DNA of 64,000 nt from a virus: positions 1-64,000 of IMG/VR virus record IMGVR_UViG_3300027917_000048. One strand, 5' to 3'. A model generated the notes under the pieces. It was not told where the DNA came from. It saw only the letters and a list, made by a program, of their open reading frames with translations, and did not search any database. The translations under genes were made by a program, and so were the position numbers. This document shows, piece after piece, positions 8,058 to 20,400 of the stretch (its first letter is position 1; each line of letters starts with the position of its first letter).

Positions 8058-9259
8058 AGTTTTACCCTCACCTGTACCACTAAACCTTCTCCACCAGTAA
8101 CTGGTGCTTGATCAATATAACAAGTAAATACATCATTTAATGAAAAACCAGAGACATCTACAGGAGAAGATAAATCATCTAAACTACCTGGATTTATTTG
8201 TGGTCTATTTGCTTGATTTGTAAAAACTGTTGTACCATTCTTATGAATATCTACAATTATTGCACTAGTTACCGGAGTAGTTGATACCGATGCAACAACA
8301 TTTTCTATAGTACCAGCCCAAGGAGTTAACATTCTAACTGGTATAGCTGCACCACCACTAGCTAACATTGTCCACCCACTAGTAATCTGTTGATAAAAAC
8401 CAATGACTCTAACTGCATCTGCACCAGCAGGTAGTGGAGTAGGTGTCCACTGAGAGCCATTATAAGTTAATACATCATCTGTAGTTGGTGCTAATGCTGA
8501 AATAGTAACTCCTTTAATTAAATCAGCATCATGTGATAAGTCTAATATATCACTCTCTGTGTGAGTATGAGAGCCTATCATTACCTGTACATCTTCATTT
8601 CCACCATCGTTTAAGGTAGAAACCAATATGCCACTTCCAGCTACTATCTTATCTTCTAGGAAACCCTCTGTGGTATCGTTTGAACTTACTCTTACTTTCC
8701 AGTCAGTACCTCCAGAAAAAACTACAGTACTAAATTCTAAAGCCGTTTCTATGTTATTAACTGTAACAAACTTATTAGCTTGGCTAGAATAAGAACTTGG
8801 AGTATCATCCAAATCTACAAATTCTTTTTTACCACTGATAGTTATTTCTACTTCATTTCCCCCAACATCTACGGCTGAAATAAAATCACTTTTGAAATCC
8901 AATAAAGTAACGCCACTGGCTACTGGAGTATCGTTATTATAAACAATCACCCCGGCAACAGAACCACCCGGCTCTAATTCTTCTATTCTCCACCTAATAT
9001 GATTTAAGTTATCTAAGAGAGTAGCACTTACTAATACTCCGCTAGGATCGTAAGGATTTCCAGAAACAAATCCCGGTATTGCAGCTTCTGTTGTATCATA
9101 AGCTACTCTTGTTTGTGGAAGCATACCAGTAAAGCCACCGGGAGGTCCTCCCAACCCACCACTAGCTGATATTATTCCTCCCAAATTAATGGGAGCAGCT
9201 TTTAATTTTCTCTCTAAAGCATTAAAATATTCAAAGAAATTGTAATCGTATAAAGGCAT
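8054..9259 (-). CDS. Tail fibre protein
   Basis: A 401-residue protein with fibre-type segments: SVAGVIVYNNDTPVASGVTLLDF, the repeat-like FVDLDDTPSSYSSQANKFVTVNN, DVQVMIGSHTHTESDIL and DVLTYNGSQWTPTPLP, all typical of trimeric phage fibre shafts. The last 130 residues form a compact beta domain (NVVASVSTTPVTSAIIVDIHKNGTTVF...), probably the tip. An N-terminal glycine/proline-rich linker follows a short helical head (FEYFNALERKLKAA) that could attach to the tail hub protein encoded just upstream, whose stop overlaps this start. Confidence 0.7.
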   Translation of the reverse strand: MPLYDYNFFEYFNALERKLKAAPINLGGIISASGGLGGPPGGFTGMLPQTRVAYDTTEAAIPGFVSGNPYDPSGVLVSATLLDNLNHIRWRIEELEPGGSVAGVIVYNNDTPVASGVTLLDFKSDFISAVDVGGNEVEITISGKKEFVDLDDTPSSYSSQANKFVTVNNIETALEFSTVVFSGGTDWKVRVSSNDTTEGFLEDKIVAGSGILVSTLNDGGNEDVQVMIGSHTHTESDILDLSHDADLIKGVTISALAPTTDDVLTYNGSQWTPTPLPAGADAVRVIGFYQQITSGWTMLASGGAAIPVRMLTPWAGTIENVVASVSTTPVTSAIIVDIHKNGTTVFTNQANRPQINPGSLDDLSSPVDVSGFSLNDVFTCYIDQAPVTGGEGLVVQVRVKL

Positions 9260-12200
9260 TATATATAATCATCCACTCTTATTATATTAATTTCGGAATC
9301 CGGTAAACCGATTGAATAGTCTCTCCAGTAATTTTCATCTGGATTTTTTTGATAAAATGATTTTACCCCACTAACTGTATAAAAAAAGTAAGTACCTTCT
9401 GGAACATAATTAGTAGTCTCAAAGTGGGTTATTAATCCGCTAATAGCAACACCGCTGGCGACAGTAACCATATTAACCCAAGGAGTATCTAAATAGTATT
9501 CACTAGCTAATATACCTTCTCTATTAGATATGCCTATATATCTTTCATAATCTTTTGGATTAAATTCTCCACTTACTGTTGGGAATGTACCGGGCTTAGG
9601 TAAATCAAACACCCTAGCTTCAAATACTGGTTTTGGATCAGCATGGGTATAGAACGTATCTACTTCGTTTTGTATAGTAGCCCAAAAATCTAAGCTATCT
9701 GTACCATCATCGGGAGGTATATCATAAATAACTGTTGGAGAACCTTTAGATATATCTACTTTACATGGTTTTTGGGTAGTTTTTATTACCTCAAAAATTC
9801 CTATAGTTTGTTCTAATGATTCATCTGTAGCTGTTATTTTTGTTCCTAAATCTGTTGTAGACGTATGTTTTAATATAGTACCTTCAGGATAGTTATCAAT
9901 TACTGTACCACTACCCAACCTAGTAAAAGTATACGATCTAGTAACAATATACTGTCCAACAGGTCTTGGAGAATCTTCAAGAGATTGTTGTATTATAGTA
10001 TTTGGTGGACAAATTTGATCATATTTTGTAAAAGCTAAAATATATGAACTAGATGCTATTGTTGTATATAATTGTCCAGTTAAATCATCAGCAAACTCAG
10101 CCCCTAGAAACCCAGCCGTACTACAATCACTGAAGTCAGTAAATGTTCTATAACCAAAGGAAGCTCCCCAAGCTGGAGCGAGCCTAATTTGTCGCCAATG
10201 TCCTGCATCTGTATCGTCTGGATCAATATAACCACTCCTTTCCCATCCGGGTGTTGTATATTTACCATGTATTTGACTAAATTGACCAACACCTACAAAA
10301 GATTTATTAGAGATTATGTCAGGTTCTTTACCAATAGTTTCTGGACCTCCAGCTGCTGGATACCACCCCTCTGATTCGTGCCACCAATTACCACCATCAG
10401 ATGCTGTAAAATAAAATAAAGATAAATCTGGATAAGAAATGCCAAGGCTAAATCCTCTATAATAGTCATTTACATAAGCAAAACCATTAGACACCACATG
10501 ATGTGATACAAATCCAATAGCATATGATTTACCAATATTTGTATTGGATACCGGGTAGTATGTACACGCACTATTGCCTAAAACACTATCACTAAAACCG
10601 GAATAATAATCGGCATTAGCTGGCAAAGCATCTTCAAATTTATATAATGTATTAGGTCCTACTTTATAAGAAGCTCCGTATTCTGTTACAACCCAAGCAG
10701 CTGCTCTAATTTCGGTTGTTGTAGGTTCGGTGTGCCAACCAAAATAATAAAAATCCTCTAAATCTGTCCCAGCTAACCAACTAAGTCCATATACCAATGC
10801 CTTTCCTGTTGAAAAGAAATTTGCAGTACCTCCAGCCCCTTTATAACCAGAACCATCGCCATTCCATACCGTATTAGTAGTAAAAGAGCTGGAAATTAAA
10901 TTTAATGTAGACATTCTTGTATGTCCGGCGGTATACCAAGCAATGGCAAGAGTATCTCCTATAATTCCACTACCATCTATCCTAAGATTTGTTCCAATTG
11001 ACCTGCTACTTATAGTATTTAATGAGGAATCTCCAAGAGTATATGTATAATGAAATAAAAAAGTTTCTGTAGGATAGGCATTATTTTCAAAAATCGCTAT
11101 TATATCAAAAACAGTACTTGTTCTTTGGTGAATATTCCAATTTATGTTATAAAGGTCTACTGAAGAACCTCCGTAGTTAGACCATTCTGGTTGCATTGCT
11201 ATATCCCAAGTGGTTGTAGTAAGGGTATTCATGTCCACTTTAGATAAAACTCCTTTATATGTTGGATAAGTATCAATACAAAAATAATACCAAGTATTTC
11301 CTTCTTGATCAGTAATGGGATGAGTTTCATAATTTCCTTGAAAACCGCTTTGGTAAGATATTTCTGAACTAAGAATCGTTCCGTAACCGAATCCCATATT
11401 TACTGTTTTTGAATCTGGAATAAATGGATCACCATTCCAACTAGTAGTTTTATTTATTGTTTTATAACCTCCCCCATTCTGTCTGAATTCACTTACAGCA
11501 TCGGGTATGTATCCAGGAGCTGGTGCATAACCAGAAACTGAAATTATATTATATTCGCCTGTAGACTCTAAATCATAAATACTGTATAGATTATCATAAT
11601 CTCCAGCCCCACCGCTCATTGTAACTTGCTCGGCTCTGATTAGAGTTTGTGCTCCAGTTAATTGTAATACCCAAGATAAACCAGATGGTACAACTCCAGA
11701 AGCCATTATTCCAGACACAGGTACATAATTATAGCCAACAACGATATTATCATTCATATCTGTACTACAAGCAACGGCTCTTAAGTCCATATTAGAATAA
11801 GTAGTACCATCCACCCCTCTTAAATTTGGTGGTATGTATTTATTCCACGAACCTAGCTCAGAGCTTCTTGTATATAAATATCCGTCGTTAGATACAGCTG
11901 CAAAATTTCCATTTCTTATCGCTAAATCTATTATATCTAAATCATCTAAGCCAGAGCTATCATTTCCCCAAGAAGATGAGTTTACATATTTTCTCCAAAT
12001 ACCATCACCAGCAGTACCTATATAAACGTAAAAGCCATCCTCAGTTGTTGGATAATTAGAGAAATAAGTAAACAATCTAGGACATTTCTTATTTATAGTT
12101 ACTTTATAAACCAGTCCGTTTTGATCCATTGTAGCTGATAGTCCTGTAATCAATCCTCTTCCTGCCCAATATTTAGTAGTTACTTTTAGAATTTCGCCTA

Positions 12201-13038
12201 ACTGAAGATTATAATCATTTACTACTAATAAAGTTTTTTCATCCTTTATTTGAGTAAACTCTTTTAACATCATTTGTGCCAGCTCTAGTGCCTGATCATT
12301 GCTGAATATTGAACTGTTAGATAATACTACAGCTCTTTTATCATTAGCATCGTAATTCCAAGGAGTGGGTACAGAAATATCTACAAAGACTTCCCCGTAA
12401 GTTGGGTTGGTATTTCCCCAAACAACTGCTCTATTCCTAAGTCTTTCGTCATCAAGTTCTCTACCAATTTCTTGAATATCACCACTATCAATACTGTGAT
12501 CTGGACTATTTACATCTTTATTAAGATCACCTATTATGGCATCCCCATCGCTATCAAAGTACATATACCAACCAGATTGTTGCAATAAAGTAGTAATAGT
12601 ATTGAAAGCAGAATCAAACCCTAAAGAAGTGTTATTAGATAGTGGAGAACCATTCCCACTTACAGTAAAGGTATAAGATATTCCAGCTTCCGTAAGAAAT
12701 TTCTCTATCCAATATCTACCATACGATAAATAATCTATCGTATAACTATCAGTAATAAAATAATCTGATAATTTTTTAGAACCATCTGTAGCTCTTATAT
12801 TTATAGTGCCTGTGTTAGCTGATTCTGCTGTAGAATCTATGTAGAACTTTCCTTTTTTATTTCCATTTTCCCAAATTTCAATTACATCCCAAGGTTTTAA
12901 TGTTCTATTAATATTTAAAGGTACGATTAATTCCAAAGTTCCTATACCATTACAAATGTCATTCTCTCTATTATAGGAAATTGTAGAATTAGATATATCC
13001 GTTCCATCGTGTTTTACAACGACATTTAAAATACCCAT
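9259..13038 (-). CDS. Large tail-tip protein: gp27/Tal-like hub domain fused to a beta-rich region
   Basis: A 1259-residue protein. Residues about 1-330 resemble the hub proteins of phage tails (late-control-D/gp27/Tal type: ILNVVVKHDGTDIS, GTLELIVPLN, RLRNRAVVWGNT, LQLGEILKVTTKYWAGRGLITGL). The same layout occurs in the separate 347-residue protein encoded just upstream. Residues about 330-1000 contain repeated W/Y-G strand motifs (VYIGTAGDGIWRKY, AVACSTDMNDNIVVGYN, TFDIIAIF-like) suggestive of a beta-propeller. The last 250 residues are beta-rich. Probably the tail-associated tip protein that contacts the host, with the propeller as a binding surface. Confidence 0.7.
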   Translation of the reverse strand: MGILNVVVKHDGTDISNSTISYNRENDICNGIGTLELIVPLNINRTLKPWDVIEIWENGNKKGKFYIDSTAESANTGTINIRATDGSKKLSDYFITDSYTIDYLSYGRYWIEKFLTEAGISYTFTVSGNGSPLSNNTSLGFDSAFNTITTLLQQSGWYMYFDSDGDAIIGDLNKDVNSPDHSIDSGDIQEIGRELDDERLRNRAVVWGNTNPTYGEVFVDISVPTPWNYDANDKRAVVLSNSSIFSNDQALELAQMMLKEFTQIKDEKTLLVVNDYNLQLGEILKVTTKYWAGRGLITGLSATMDQNGLVYKVTINKKCPRLFTYFSNYPTTEDGFYVYIGTAGDGIWRKYVNSSSWGNDSSGLDDLDIIDLAIRNGNFAAVSNDGYLYTRSSELGSWNKYIPPNLRGVDGTTYSNMDLRAVACSTDMNDNIVVGYNYVPVSGIMASGVVPSGLSWVLQLTGAQTLIRAEQVTMSGGAGDYDNLYSIYDLESTGEYNIISVSGYAPAPGYIPDAVSEFRQNGGGYKTINKTTSWNGDPFIPDSKTVNMGFGYGTILSSEISYQSGFQGNYETHPITDQEGNTWYYFCIDTYPTYKGVLSKVDMNTLTTTTWDIAMQPEWSNYGGSSVDLYNINWNIHQRTSTVFDIIAIFENNAYPTETFLFHYTYTLGDSSLNTISSRSIGTNLRIDGSGIIGDTLAIAWYTAGHTRMSTLNLISSSFTTNTVWNGDGSGYKGAGGTANFFSTGKALVYGLSWLAGTDLEDFYYFGWHTEPTTTEIRAAAWVVTEYGASYKVGPNTLYKFEDALPANADYYSGFSDSVLGNSACTYYPVSNTNIGKSYAIGFVSHHVVSNGFAYVNDYYRGFSLGISYPDLSLFYFTASDGGNWWHESEGWYPAAGGPETIGKEPDIISNKSFVGVGQFSQIHGKYTTPGWERSGYIDPDDTDAGHWRQIRLAPAWGASFGYRTFTDFSDCSTAGFLGAEFADDLTGQLYTTIASSSYILAFTKYDQICPPNTIIQQSLEDSPRPVGQYIVTRSYTFTRLGSGTVIDNYPEGTILKHTSTTDLGTKITATDESLEQTIGIFEVIKTTQKPCKVDISKGSPTVIYDIPPDDGTDSLDFWATIQNEVDTFYTHADPKPVFEARVFDLPKPGTFPTVSGEFNPKDYERYIGISNREGILASEYYLDTPWVNMVTVASGVAISGLITHFETTNYVPEGTYFFYTVSGVKSFYQKNPDENYWRDYSIGLPDSEINIIRVDDYI

Positions 13039-13039
13039 A

Positions 13040-14083
13040 TTAAATCCTTAATTCTAAGTTTGTAAAATAACCCTCTCTACCCCATTGGTGTTCAGCCATG
13101 TAAATATACCAATTACCAGAAAGTCCTAAGAAATCCTCATCTACTGTAACTACTTTTCTAGCTAATAGTTTTGAATTTCCTTCTGTTTGGAATTGAGCTG
13201 ATACTCCTAATCTATTATAGAGTGCTAGGTTATAACTAGCTGAATTGGTTGCCATGCTTTGATTATCAATAATGCTTGATACTAAAGCCATTGCTTTATA
13301 AAACTGTGTTGGAGTTGTTGGTAAAATATTTTCCATAGTATCTGTAAGAGGATTGTATGATGTCGCACTTTTAGCTTCTGCATAAATTCCTGTAGCTCCA
13401 TGCACCACTACTCTATTTCTCAAATCTCTATCAGATTCAGTTTTTATTGAATTTAAAACTATACTATCATTTAATGTTACACCAGAAATTGGGGTATCAG
13501 CTTCATCGCCTACTTGTCCAGAAGTACCATCCATAGGATAAGGTTTTCTATTTCTGAACTGTATAGCACCAGTTTCGTCTATCCACAATTGCCATGCTAA
13601 AAGGTCTGCTATAGTTTTACAAAAGTCATAAGCTCCTACTAGTTTTACCTCTACATCGTTTCCTGATTTAGTTGCAAAGCTAAAGGCACTTCCACCAGAA
13701 GGAGTATTAACCGTCCCAGTTAATCCTGCTAAAGATAAAATATTATGAATCAAATCCTCTGCTTTAATGTTATGCCACTTATAAGAATCATCTGGATTAG
13801 TCGGTACAATGAAAAAATCTATCGCTCTTACCAGATCATCTTTAGCTATAATTGTATATAAATCATCTGGCACTTGTCTCACTATATTTTTAACATAGCC
13901 CTTGAAAACTCTATTATAATCGCCAACATATCCTAAGTCTATAGTAATATTATCACCTATATTTACTGTTTTACTGGTTGCTACGATTTGTGCGGTGGCT
14001 GTACTACTATTATGACTATTAGATACAGTAATACTTAATGGGTTTGTTATTCCAGTAACACTGGCATAGAGAGTTTTAGACAT
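13040..14083 (-). CDS. Baseplate hub/tail-tip protein (gp27/gpD-like)
   Basis: A 347-residue protein with the domain order of phage hub proteins: an N-terminal beta domain (SITVSNSHNSSTATAQIVATS; GDNITIDLGYVGDYNRVFKGYVKNI), a helical middle (NIKAEDLIHNILSLAGL; FCKTIADLLAWQLWIDETGAIQFRNR) and a C-terminal part with RDLRNRVVVHGAT and SKLLARKVVTVDEDFLGLSGNWYI. Hub trimers cap the tail tube and link it to the fibres. The gene overlaps the upstream 120-residue gene by 8 bases. It appears homologous to the first third of the following 1259-residue protein. Confidence 0.65.
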   Translation of the reverse strand: MSKTLYASVTGITNPLSITVSNSHNSSTATAQIVATSKTVNIGDNITIDLGYVGDYNRVFKGYVKNIVRQVPDDLYTIIAKDDLVRAIDFFIVPTNPDDSYKWHNIKAEDLIHNILSLAGLTGTVNTPSGGSAFSFATKSGNDVEVKLVGAYDFCKTIADLLAWQLWIDETGAIQFRNRKPYPMDGTSGQVGDEADTPISGVTLNDSIVLNSIKTESDRDLRNRVVVHGATGIYAEAKSATSYNPLTDTMENILPTTPTQFYKAMALVSSIIDNQSMATNSASYNLALYNRLGVSAQFQTEGNSKLLARKVVTVDEDFLGLSGNWYIYMAEHQWGREGYFTNLELRI

Positions 14084-14438
14084 CTTCCCACAGCTCCAAG
14101 TCTACAATAAATACTGGTGCATCTTCATCTAAATCTGGTCTAAGAGTTTGGCAAGAAACAAAGGGAACTTGATCAGAAGCTACTGATTTAATTAGATAAT
14201 CTTTAGCTCCGTAAGGACCAGAAAGAGTATAAAAAATTCCAGATACAGTCATAGCAGCTAGAGCCGATTCGTCAGCTGTACCAACTATATAAGCATTTAC
14301 ATTTCTTATTTCTTCCTCATGTCCAAAATTATGAACTATAGTGCCTCCACCCAAGGGATTTAATCTTGCTGAAATTTGTTCCCAGCTTTTATTACTTGCT
14401 TGTGGAAAAATTCTTACACTACCTAAATACCAAGCCAT
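14076..14438 (-). CDS. Small tail-tip/distal tail protein
   Basis: A 120-residue protein between the tape measure and the hub proteins. It has a beta-rich pattern (GGGTIVHNFGHEEEIRNVNAYIVGTADESALAAM; GPYGAKDYLIKSVASDQVPFVSCQTLRPDLDEDAPVFIVDLELWED). Proteins of this size and place usually form the ring between tube and hub, as Dit or LysM-type baseplate proteins do. No specific family is identified, and the role comes from synteny and fold-like pattern only. Confidence 0.5.
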   Translation of the reverse strand: MAWYLGSVRIFPQASNKSWEQISARLNPLGGGTIVHNFGHEEEIRNVNAYIVGTADESALAAMTVSGIFYTLSGPYGAKDYLIKSVASDQVPFVSCQTLRPDLDEDAPVFIVDLELWEDV

Positions 14439-14446
14439 AAGTCCTC

Positions 14447-17400
14447 CTAGACTACTATACTCTTAGTTACGCTTGCAGCTGTATCTTCAAATCTAATCAT
14501 ATCTGTATATAAGTAAGGTTTAATTACTTGTGCTAATACCCTTCCATCTACTATTAAGTTCGCAGTATAGTTTGATGAAATTTTTAGATTAGTTGAAAAT
14601 CCACTAAGATTTGAAATCTTTTGATTTAATAAATCTAACATACCACTAAAATCCGTTGCTAAATCAGATGTTGGTTGCTGTGGTCCGAGCATTTGGTACT
14701 GTGGTTGTAATGTCATTATATCAGCGAAATTAGAGAGCTTATCAGCTGCTGAATCTAATTTACTAAAATTAAATTGTGGTCCAATACCAGCACCCTGACC
14801 AATAGTAGAAATACCACCACCACTTATTAATTGTTGTAGAATTTCTGGAATACTTTCAAAATTAAATAGATTTTTTGCAAAGATACCAGTTACATTCTGT
14901 AACTCTCTTATAAAACCAGCTATTTGTTCTCCACCCGGTATAATGGAGAAAATATCTGGAGGAGGAGCCTCCGAACCCTGTCCAATTACTCTACCCGGTC
15001 TTTCTAGTCCAGTTTGAGAATATACCAATTCTTCTTCTAATTGCCCTATTAAGTTGCTAACTCCCTGATCAAATACTTCTACACTCTGTCCAAACTTATC
15101 TACAGATGTTTCCTGTTTATTAGCATAGTCCTGTAGATTCTTTTCTCCACCAATTAATGCTGGTCTTAGATAATCTTCTAAATTCTTTTCTCCACCAATT
15201 AATGCAGCTCCATAATCCGGTGGTTTGTATTCTGGTCCGTATTCTGGAAGTTCAAATTTTGGATAAAAAGCCTCGAATTCTGTAGGTCTATCGGCTCTTT
15301 GTGCTCCAAAGTTTTCAAACATAAATTGTTCGAGAGTGCCTCCCCAATCTTCACCTGGGTCTAATGATTTTATTTCTCTAGCTGCGTCTGATAAATCATC
15401 AGCTGCACCAGATAAAGCACCAGCAGCTCCTCCAAGTCCTCCACCACCCTCATCAAATCCAAGCTCATATCCTTGGAATGGTACATAGAAGCTGGCATCT
15501 GTTGGTAGGTTATAAACACCTTGAAGTTGTTTTTCATTAACATCAATTAGATCATTCATTGCTAATTGCATAGCAAGGTTATCTAAGTGAAGTACATCTG
15601 TACCATCTTGGAAAATAATACCAATAGTTTCTAGTGTTGGTTGCCAATATGAACCAAAGGCATCCTTTAGAAATGCCAATTGTCTATTATAAGAAGCTTC
15701 AAAAGCTGCTTGGGTCATGTCTACGCTTTGTATTCTAAATCTACTAGGTTCTGGCGTAGGAGGAGCAATTGCCTCCTCTCCTCTTAATTTTTCTATGGCT
15801 TCTGGAAATAATGAAAGTACTACATCAAATTCTGATTTAAGAGCTGCACCAGCAGCTTCAGCAAAAGCAACTCCCAATAAAGTACCGCTTTCAATTACTT
15901 CTTGTAAAGTAGTATTACCTGGAATCAGCCCTAATTCAACATATTCTCGAATTCTTTCTTCTAACATTCTTAGAGCTTCTTCTCTTACAATCTCAAACTC
16001 TTGTGGTTTAATATCAAGTACTTCTGGAGCTTCTGTAGCAAACTGAATTAATGGTTGTCGTTGTGCTTCCCTGATTTGATTGAAAACCTGTTCTAGTTCA
16101 AAAGCAGCTTGTTTTAATTCCTCTTCTTTTATTAAGACAAGTTCAGTATCGCCTTCAGCAGTTAAATCTCTAATTTGATCTTTTAGATCAGCTATGCCAC
16201 TAGTAAGGTTTGTAATTATATTTATTTCTTCAGAACTGGTTCTTGAAACTACATCTAAAACTAATAAAAGAGAATCAGCACTATTACCAAGAACATCATC
16301 CATAGCAGTAAATATCTGCATAATGGCTTCGCCCTCTTGCCCCATTCTTTCCATAGATTCATTATATTGTTTTATTGTAATATCGCCATTTATTAATTCT
16401 TCATTAAATTCTGTTTGAGCTACTTTTATTTCACTTTTTAGAAGATCGCCGTATTCTTTCATATTTTCTGTTAATTCTGATTTAAATACAGTACCTTCCG
16501 GTTCTACCCCTTTCCCCAAGTCTTCTAATGCTTTATTTGTTTCTAAAATTTCTGCTCTTAGTTCTTTATATCCTTCTATCTGCAATTTTATATCTTCATC
16601 AGAAACTAATATACCATATCCGGGTAAACCTAACTCACCTGCTCTTTCACGAACCCCACCAGTACCTCCTCTATCATAAGCTGTAATTAGTTGTTCCATA
16701 GCACCACCAGCAAATTGCGTTGCTGTTAGTTCATCTCCCCATCTAGTAGGAATACCAACTAATTCCCTAATAAAGTTTTCAGTACTTTTTTCCCAAAGAA
16801 TGAGTCCTGTTGTCCACTCACTGCCTATTGTTCTTTGTAAATCTCTATTTAATTTTTCTTGTTTTTCAAGTAATCTTTCTTCTCTAGTTTGATCAGGCGT
16901 TTCAGGTTCTTCTATAGCTCCAGCAAATATTCCTTTAAAAGCATCTTTTAATTCACCGGAAGTACCAGCTTCGGCTAAACCATTAATTACAGCTTCAGCA
17001 ATAGTAGAACCTATAATAGCTCCCAACGGTCCTCCTATTATAGAAATCTTACCAATTAGAAATCCAGCAATACCTCCACCAATTTGTCCACCAAGACCGT
17101 CCCAATCATCGTCTGCTACATTCATAAAAGCTAGAACGCCCTGTCCCATTAACATTCCAATATTAGCTGCGTTGTTTGTTACCCACCCACCAAATGCCTG
17201 TCCCATAGTTTTACCATATATGGAATAATTCTGATAATCACTTATTGGCATTGGTTGTGTGTTTGGTCTTAACTGTTGTCCAAAAGAAGTTCTTCCAAGT
17301 AACCCTCCAGCAAGACCACCAATTTGTCCCGGTAATTGCCTAAGTCTGCCAGTACTTGAACCGTAAGCTAATAAACCACCACCAGCTACTAAATAAGGGG

Positions 17401-20400
17401 CAGCTTTGCCCATTACAGAAACAAAATCACCAATTTTATCAACTACAGAATCTAAAATATCAATAAAGAATTTTAATAAATCTAATACCCCACCTTCTGT
17501 ACCCATAGTATTAGCCAGTTCTTGGAAGCTTGTAGCTAGGTTAGTTAGCGAAGTCTGTACTGTATCCATCTTTACGCCCAAAGCATCGTAAGCGTCAGCT
17601 TGTGCTTCAGCTGATACAGTAACTAATCCTTGTACTTCATCTAAGCTTTTTAGGAAAGTGGTGAACTGTGCTCCTCTTCTTGCTCCTCTACCTCCTAAAG
17701 CAGTACCAATTCTATTTAATTCAGCATCATCAATGAGTCCAGCATCCATTAATTCTTTTATGTCATACATAACTGACATAAAGTTCCTAGAATCGCCGTT
17801 CAAATCTTCGACAGCAATTCCAAATTTGGCTAACTCCTCTCTAGCATTATCTGTTTGAAAACCAGATACAAATGCTCTTACAGCATTACCAGCCTGTGTA
17901 GCTGATAATTCTGTATTAGCTGCAACTACAGCAACAATAGCATTTAGCTCATCAAAGCTAAGTCCAACACCCTCAGCTGCTGTTGCCATAATAGCAAAAG
18001 AAGTTGCTAAAGTATCTACAGTAACATTAGCTGCTTTAGATACTGCAACCCATTTATTTAATAATTCAGCACCCTGATCTAAATTGTACCCAACTTGTAG
18101 CAAACCAGCAACCAAAGTGTCCATAGCCTCGGCTTGATCTAAAGTTGATAGTTTAGATAATACCAAAGAATCTACTAATAATTGATTTGCTACAGCAGTT
18201 CTTTCAGTTTCTGTAGCTAAACTTCCTGTAGCACGGTAGGCTAGAGCATATCCCTCGATAACTCCATTTAAACTTTCTCCAGTAGCTTTAGCTGCTGAAA
18301 CAGCATCTGAAAATACTCCCTGTAATTCTGCTGTATTTTTTCCTAGTACTACGCCTATATCAGCAAGTTTAGATTCATTATCTATTGAAATTTGAATAAG
18401 GTCTTGCAATTTTCTTAGAGGACCGTATACAGCTGTAATGGCAACAGCCCACTTAAAGCTTTCTCCTACATTTCTAGCAATACCACCAGCAAAGGTTCTA
18501 AATCTTCTTTGTGTATCTGTAAGTACTTTTCCGAACTCAGTAACATGAAGAGTAAGTTTTTGTGTAGCTCCTCCCTGACTGTCCATCGCAAAGTCTAAAC
18601 GAGTAATGCCAGTAGATGCCTCTGTGGTCATTTTCTTTAGCTGGGAAATTTCAAAACCATATTTCTCCAGCATTTTATTTACATTATCTATAGCACCAAC
18701 TCTTCCAGCCAGTTGATCTGTAAAGTCTTGCATAGATACTTTTACTTCATCTACAGGCAACTGTTTCATTACGTTGCCCATCTGATCAAAGTAAACTACA
18801 TATGCTTTTGTAGTGCCTCCAGCAGCTTTTATTGTACCAGTTAGTTGTGTTATTTCATCATTTATTTCTTTTATTCTAACAGAGGAGAGTCCTTTTCCTT
18901 CATCAAAAGTCTCTCCAGTAATAGATTCTATGGCACTTTCTGGTACTTGAAATGATTCTAAATCTTTTATAAAATCTTCTAATGGATTAGTTGCTGTAGC
19001 TTCGCTAAGACTTCTGAAGCTTTCTCCCAAATCATTTATTACAAAGACAAGCTTCTTAGATGCATCTTCTCCATATTGGACAGTAGTAGAATATTGTGTA
19101 AGGTTATCTGCAACATCTGATATATTAATCTTACTGAAATCTGTAGCACCCTGATCAAAAGTCTCTCCTACTAGGTCATCTATTACATTTTGTGGTATTC
19201 CCTGTTGTGCTAATACAGCTATAAATCTTTCTACTGGAGGAATAGTATCTTCTGTAGCTTCTTTAAAATTGATAAGTTTTCTTGTTACTTCATCTATTTC
19301 AAAAGAAAAATTTCTACCAAATCCAGCTAAATCTCTCGAAGTTACATTTAAAGCTTCGGCTCCTGCTTTTGATTTACTGTAAGTACCACTTAATCTATTT
19401 AATTCAGCATCTAGATGTATAAAGGTACTTATTACTTCTTCTATAGATTCTTTTGCTATTCCAAGATTTTCTAAATTATCTCTTAATCTTACTATCTGTT
19501 CAGAGTTTTTTCTTAGCACTACGAAGCTGTTTGCAAATTTTTCAATTTCTTCGTTTGGTAATCCTAATTCACTAAGTTCTTGAAATAATCTTGCTGGAGA
19601 TTCAATTTTTCCAAGATCATCGAAATGTCTAAGTATTCTTTCTATAGATTCTTCTGGTAATCCGACCCCTCTAAGACCTTCCTCCAGAAACTGCATTTCT
19701 AAATTAAAGTTTGATAAAGCATACCCAGTACTACTTAATTGATCTTCAAATCCTTTTAGCTTTTCTGTAAAAGTTTCTGCTGAAATAGCATTAGTATTAA
19801 TTTGGTTTGTTAATTCTTCAAAAGGAAGGGCTTCTTCTGTTCTAATTGCATTAAAAGCATCGCTTAGAGCTTTTACCGTATTAATTTGTTGCTCAGATAT
19901 TACTGTTCTATTTTCTAAATCTTTTATAAAAGCCACAAAAGCTTTTATATTCTCTATTGGGAAAGCATCAATTCCTGTCAGTCTTTTGAATTCTTCACCA
20001 ATTCTTTGTATATTTACATCTTCTAGATTACTTATAGATTCACCAAGTTTACGAATATCCCTAGTTGCTATAGAAGAGGTATCAGTTATTATATTAAAAG
20101 CTTTCTCTAATACAGAAATAGTTTCTTGTGATTTACCAGCTGATATATCAAATTTAGATAAAGCTTCTGCAAAAGATTTTATATTTTCTACTGGAAAAGT
20201 CGATCCTGTTTTGCTTATTTCTTTGAATTCTTCTGATAATTTAGATAAATCAGTATCTGAAAGTTTTAGAATTTCTTCACCAAGAACAGAAATTAATCTT
20301 GGTATTTCTCCCAAGTCTCTTAAATTTTCTATAGCTTTTATAATATTTTCAAGTACTTCTACTCTGCTTGGGTCTTTACTTAATATTTCCTCAATATTTT

